Origin: Bacteroidota bacterium
GTDB lineage: Bacteria > Bacteroidota > JABWAT01
Assembly (NCBI GenBank): GCA_020161835.1
Contig: JAIUNL010000015.1
Span: 64,707 to 128,706 of the forward strand
DNA length: 64,000 nucleotides
Reading direction: 5' to 3'
Position numbers and translations under genes: made by a program. This document shows positions 61,213-64,000 of the stretch, piece by piece. How positions within the stretch are numbered: the stretch's first letter is position 1; each line of letters starts with the position of its first letter. A model generated the notes under the pieces. It ran no database searches. It was not told where the DNA came from and saw only the letters and a list, made by a program, of their open reading frames with translations.

Positions 61213-61797
61213 TTAAGTACGAAGGCTGTTGATATAGGAAATGAGTGCTTCGATGGCCGTCAAAAAAGATCCGGTGCTTTGACTGGCTTTCCCGATGGAA
61301 AAACTACCCTCAACCGAAGCCCAGACCAGGTGTGCGACACCAGTCGGATTTACTTCCGGACGGATACTCCCCTCCCGGATTCCTGCTTCGATGGTTTCTC
61401 TGATCATGCCAATGATCTGCTGGCTGAGCGAGTCGAGTCTTTGTTTGAATCCGTCATCAATGGGTGACATTTCCTGCACCAGATTGTTCAATGGACAGCC
61501 AAGCCGGATATTTTGGGAATCAGCACGTGACGCTACCAACCGGATAACCAAAATCAACCGGTCGGGCGCTTGTCCGGTTTGCTGGCGAACCTGACCCCAG
61601 AGTTTCAGATAACCCGGTGCCAGCATTTCATCAATCACAGCGTATCCCAAATCCTTTTTCGAGGGGAAATAGTAGTAGAACGCACCTTTGGTGATTCCCA
61701 GATCCTCTATGATCTTATCGGACCGCGTTCCCTGAAATCCGTTCAGGCGCATGACCTCGAAATTTTTTTCCAGAATGGCTTGTCTTGTATCTGTCAT
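61213..61797 (-). CDS. TetR/AcrR family regulator of the SDR gene
   Basis: I use ATG 61797 (MTDTRQAILEKNFEVMRLNG), giving 194 residues. The frame's first ATG at 61815 lies inside the operator. The HTH is GTRSDKIIEDLGITKGAFYY followed by YFPSKKDLGYAVID. The C-terminal domain is of the LmrA/YxaF type (RLGCPLNNLVQEMSP). It probably autoregulates and represses the SDR gene, released by an electrophile or quinone-type ligand as for similar NmrA-linked pairs (inference). Confidence 0.9.
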   Translation of the reverse strand: MTDTRQAILEKNFEVMRLNGFQGTRSDKIIEDLGITKGAFYYYFPSKKDLGYAVIDEMLAPGYLKLWGQVRQQTGQAPDRLILVIRLVASRADSQNIRLGCPLNNLVQEMSPIDDGFKQRLDSLSQQIIGMIRETIEAGIREGSIRPEVNPTGVAHLVWASVEGSFSIGKASQSTGSFLTAIEALISYINSLRT

Positions 61798-61802
61798 GGA
61801 TG

Positions 61803-61834
61803 CAAAGTTAAACATACCAACCAGTATGTGTCAA
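61803..61834 (-). promoter_or_regulatory. tetR promoter with operator in its spacer
   Basis: On the minus strand TTGA (61834-61831), exactly 20 bases, then TAACTTTG (61810-61803), a full match to TAnnTTTG. The dyad ACATACC-AACC-AGTATGT (61812-61829, one mismatch) fills the spacer, so binding would block the polymerase. Confidence 0.85.
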
Positions 61835-62012
61835 GCAGGAGGAATAAAAAAAAGATCGACTGCCGAAAGGTGGCAGTTTTAAAGTTACCGTTATCGGCGA
61901 TCGGCCCGAGCATTCCGTTTTTTTTAACCTGAGCAGCGAAGTTCATCTAGCAAAAGAAAAATAAAAAGGTTTATAAAGTCCCCCTAAAATTCCTGCAAAA
62001 TTGACTGCAATT

Positions 62013-62594
62013 TTATAAATCATTATCAATAAGCCAATTGTTTTTTGGAGTCGATACTGAATCAGGAACACACTTATACCTCAATGGAGGATTCAGAGTT
62101 CTCGAATAGGTGGAATCAAAGGTTACATGATTTGAAAACAGGTTAGTAATCAGCAATAAAGAGTCACTCTCAAAATAACCGCTCATTTTGGAAACTGTTT
62201 TTTTATAGATTGTTGGACCACTTACACCGTCGTTCTTAAAATATTGTACCTTGAAATATTTTATTCCGTCAACATTCTCAATTTTATAAGTTCCCCAGGT
62301 AACATATTTTATTTTTTTGAAGATGGGTTCATAAAAAAATTCAATAAGGTAACCATCATCTGTCAAAATGAAATTAATGGGTTCCCCGAAAACAAGTGTA
62401 CTAGAAAAAGAAATGTAATAACCATAACTATCACCATTTCCAACACGGTCTTTTTTCCAATATGAGTAATGTTTAGACATGTAAGTTGGTTTCCCATTTT
62501 GAAACGATTTTCTCCAGGAGTAATCCCAATAGGTATCAATGATTGGGGTGCATCCTGATAAGGTAATGAGCAAAATAAGTATTAATTTTTTCAT
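62013..62594 (-). CDS. Putative lipoprotein of unknown function
   Basis: 193 residues starting with a lipoprotein signal (MKKLILILLITLSGCTP). The mature part is rich in Tyr, Lys and Asp and looks beta-rich (YYISFSSTLVFGEPINFIL, FFYEPIFKKIKYVTWGTYKI). I do not recognise a family. The DNA is AT-rich like the restriction-modification region, and it lies beside a recombinase gene, so it may be recently acquired. Confidence 0.7.
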   Translation of the reverse strand: MKKLILILLITLSGCTPIIDTYWDYSWRKSFQNGKPTYMSKHYSYWKKDRVGNGDSYGYYISFSSTLVFGEPINFILTDDGYLIEFFYEPIFKKIKYVTWGTYKIENVDGIKYFKVQYFKNDGVSGPTIYKKTVSKMSGYFESDSLLLITNLFSNHVTFDSTYSRTLNPPLRYKCVPDSVSTPKNNWLIDNDL

Positions 62595-63015
62595 GTAATC
62601 AACGCTTTAAACCAATTTGAAAAATGAACCCGTGCAGTTAAGATAAAATTTTACCAGTTGGGAAACCAATCTTTTTAAAATAAATCTAACTTTTCTTCGT
62701 GCCCCTGATCCATCCAATTTATATTGCATTGATCCAATGTTTTCACTTTCCCTCCATCATTTTCCCAATGTTTCCAAATGAATGTCTGCTGTTTTTACCA
62801 TTCATTGACTATTGGATGACTATTAATTGACTATTTAGAAGCCTGATTCAATAGTGAATGAATAGTAAATCAATAGTCAAATGAGCAGTTGACTAGTAAA
62901 GAATGGTGAAACAGGCTTTGGCTTTTAAATCAAAAGATAAAATATCCGGCTGATTACTGATTTCTCGCTTTTCATCTTTCGTCTGATTATTTTCGGAAAA
63001 AAAAATCCCGGTATC
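62595..63015. other. AT-rich gap before the recombinase, with a phased repeat array
   Basis: There is no gene here. The left part (62595-62790) is AT-rich with the word CCAATGTTT repeated (62735-62776). The centre holds the array described separately at 62797-62907. The right part before the recombinase ATG contains ATCTTTCGTCTG and an A-run (62997-63005), with no clear promoter. Confidence 0.5.
62797..62907. repeat. 11-bp-phased inverted array of TTGACTATT sites
   Basis: Left arm: TTGACTATT at 62805, ATGACTATT at 62816 and TTGACTATT at 62827, one every 11 bases. Right arm, inverted: AATAGTGAA at 62850, AATAGTAAA at 62861 and AATAGTCAA at 62872, again every 11 bases. A further TTGACTAGT lies at 62889. 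The block is bounded by ACCATTC (62797-62803) and GAATGGT (62901-62907). Spacing near one helical turn suggests cooperative binding of a protein to one face of DNA. Confidence 0.8.
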
Positions 63016-64000
63016 ATGACAACTATTTCAATTCAACCCATTTTTCATCATGGTGAACATCACCTTTTACTTATCTTTCCAAAAGAGTCTGGCCTTATTC
63101 AGATACTAAGGAAAGAATTTCCTGCAAAATGGAGTTCAACCTACAAGGCGTGGTATATCCCAAACGGGAAAGACCAAATCAATCATCTTTTCAAAGCCTT
63201 TAAAGGACTTGCCTGGCTCGATCTTTCTGATCTGAAAAAATCAGATTCTGACTTACAAAGGCATGAAACTGGTGGAACTAAATCGGCTATGTCTGAAAGT
63301 CCGGATTCAACTCGTGAAGAAATTAAAAAGTTCAGAAACTGGTTGCTTTCACAGCGGTACAGTGATTCAACTGTAAAAACCTATTGTGAAGCGATTGCAG
63401 TTTTTTTAAGATTTTTCCATGAAAAACCACTCGCCAGGATCAGTAACTCAGATCTTGTTCAATTCAATACAGACTACATTCTGCAAAGGAAGTATTCCGC
63501 ATCTTACCAGAATCAGGTTATCAACGCGGTAAAACTTTTTTTCAGGATAATTGTAAACACCGATATGAATCCTGAGCTGATTCACAGACCCAAACGCCCC
63601 TCATTACTCCCCAATGTTCTGAGCACCCAGGAAGTTGCGTCCTTGCTTAAGGTGACCGAAAACAGGAAACACAAAACACTTCTGTCACTTATTTATTCAT
63701 GCGGACTCAGGAGAAGCGAAATTTTAAATTTAAAACCTGCGGATGTGGATTCGGACCGGAATTTACTGATTATCAGACAAGGGAAAGGGAAAAAGGACAG
63801 AGTTGTACCGCTGTCGGATAAAACAATTGTGCTTTTGAGGGACTATTTCAGAGAATTCAGGCCGCAAACCTATTTGTTTGAAGGACAGCAATCAGGTGAA
63901 AAATATTCTGAGCAAAGTCTGAGGAAAGTTCTTGAATCAGCAGTTAAAAAGGCCGGAATTAAAAAACCGGTGACACTTCATTGGCTCAGGCACAGTTATG
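63016..64000 (+). CDS. Tyrosine recombinase / integrase (3' end beyond window)
   Basis: I translated this by hand from ATG 63016: 328 codons are visible. An N-terminal domain of about 80 residues (WSSTYKAWYIPNGKDQINHL) of the kind seen in Bacteroidota integrases is followed by a SAM-like core-binding domain (EIKKFRNWLLSQRYSDSTVK). The catalytic domain has Arg232 in SCGLRRSE, Lys in GKGKKDRVVPLS and His322-x-x-Arg325 in HWLRHSY. The nucleophilic Tyr lies beyond the window. It resembles Xer/integron-integrase-like enzymes; the substrate is unknown. Confidence 0.9.
   Translation, partial: MTTISIQPIFHHGEHHLLLIFPKESGLIQILRKEFPAKWSSTYKAWYIPNGKDQINHLFKAFKGLAWLDLSDLKKSDSDLQRHETGGTKSAMSESPDSTREEIKKFRNWLLSQRYSDSTVKTYCEAIAVFLRFFHEKPLARISNSDLVQFNTDYILQRKYSASYQNQVINAVKLFFRIIVNTDMNPELIHRPKRPSLLPNVLSTQEVASLLKVTENRKHKTLLSLIYSCGLRRSEILNLKPADVDSDRNLLIIRQGKGKKDRVVPLSDKTIVLLRDYFREFRPQTYLFEGQQSGEKYSEQSLRKVLESAVKKAGIKKPVTLHWLRHSY

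Noticed and set aside
62797..62907. Integron attI/attC site or replication origin iterons
   Set aside because: No attC consensus core (RYYYAAC...GTTRRRY) is visible and no replication gene is present. Kept only as an unexplained array.

Overview
The window looks like chromosomal DNA from a member of the FCB superphylum: Bacteroidota in the wide sense, more like the Ignavibacteria, Balneolia or Rhodothermia grade than classical Bacteroidia. Three things point there. A large secreted beta-propeller protein ends in a type IX secretion sorting domain (FPNPFNPET). At least six genes are preceded by promoters of the Bacteroidota kind, TTG/TTTG, then 19-20 bases, then a box close to TAnCTTyr. A full-length fused isobutyryl-CoA mutase (IcmF) and a Bacteroidota-style tyrosine recombinase are also present. 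This placement is inference; no rRNA gene lies in the window.

Region 1 (1-15.8 kb, minus strand) is a respiratory complex I locus, nuoA-B-C-D, nuoE-F, nuoG-H-(marC)-J-K-L-M-N, followed by the NAD(P)HX repair enzyme nnrDE and a VanZ-like protein cut by the window edge. The expected nuoI is missing and a MarC-family membrane protein occupies its place. Two repeat-filled gaps split the locus. Region 2 (16-23 kb) holds a lipoprotein, an outer-membrane beta-barrel protein, a GH15-like glycoside hydrolase, a DUF885 lipoprotein and a HigBA toxin-antitoxin pair. Region 3 (23-30 kb) has a type III polyketide synthase with an overlapping methyltransferase gene. Divergent from them is a UbiA prenyltransferase gene that overlaps a propeller-type sensor kinase gene.

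Region 4 (30-41.8 kb) holds a T9SS-secreted propeller protein with its lipoprotein neighbour, then a TetR-controlled efflux locus (MFP, ABC ATPase, TolC, second ABC ATPase, SRPBCC protein, two ABC-2 permeases). The layout resembles a YbhGFSR exporter with the ATPase split in two. Two near-identical palindromes lie over the tetR promoter. Region 5 (42-48.9 kb) has a TPR histidine kinase that seems to lack a standard start codon, an SPFH/NfeD pair, a predicted GTPase of the cyclic 2,3-diphosphoglycerate synthetase family and an orphan response regulator.

Region 6 (49-64 kb) starts with a visibly AT-rich type II restriction-modification module whose cytosine methyltransferase carries an N-terminal helix-turn-helix. 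It continues with a STAS protein, polyphosphate glucokinase, a DUF2779 nuclease-like gene overlapping a patatin gene, hemerythrin, IcmF, and an SDR/TetR pair with palindromic operators. It ends in a truncated tyrosine recombinase preceded by 11-bp-phased inverted repeats.

Intergenic space is dominated by dispersed repeats: REP-like palindromes, CCCCTCC hairpins, two hairpin families whose inner stems differ between copies but still pair perfectly, and degenerate tandem repeats that begin at gene ends and read away from them. These repeats, the missing nuoI, the phased array by the integrase and the HTH-methyltransferase module are the parts I find most unusual. No tRNA, rRNA, CRISPR array, transposase or riboswitch was recognised.
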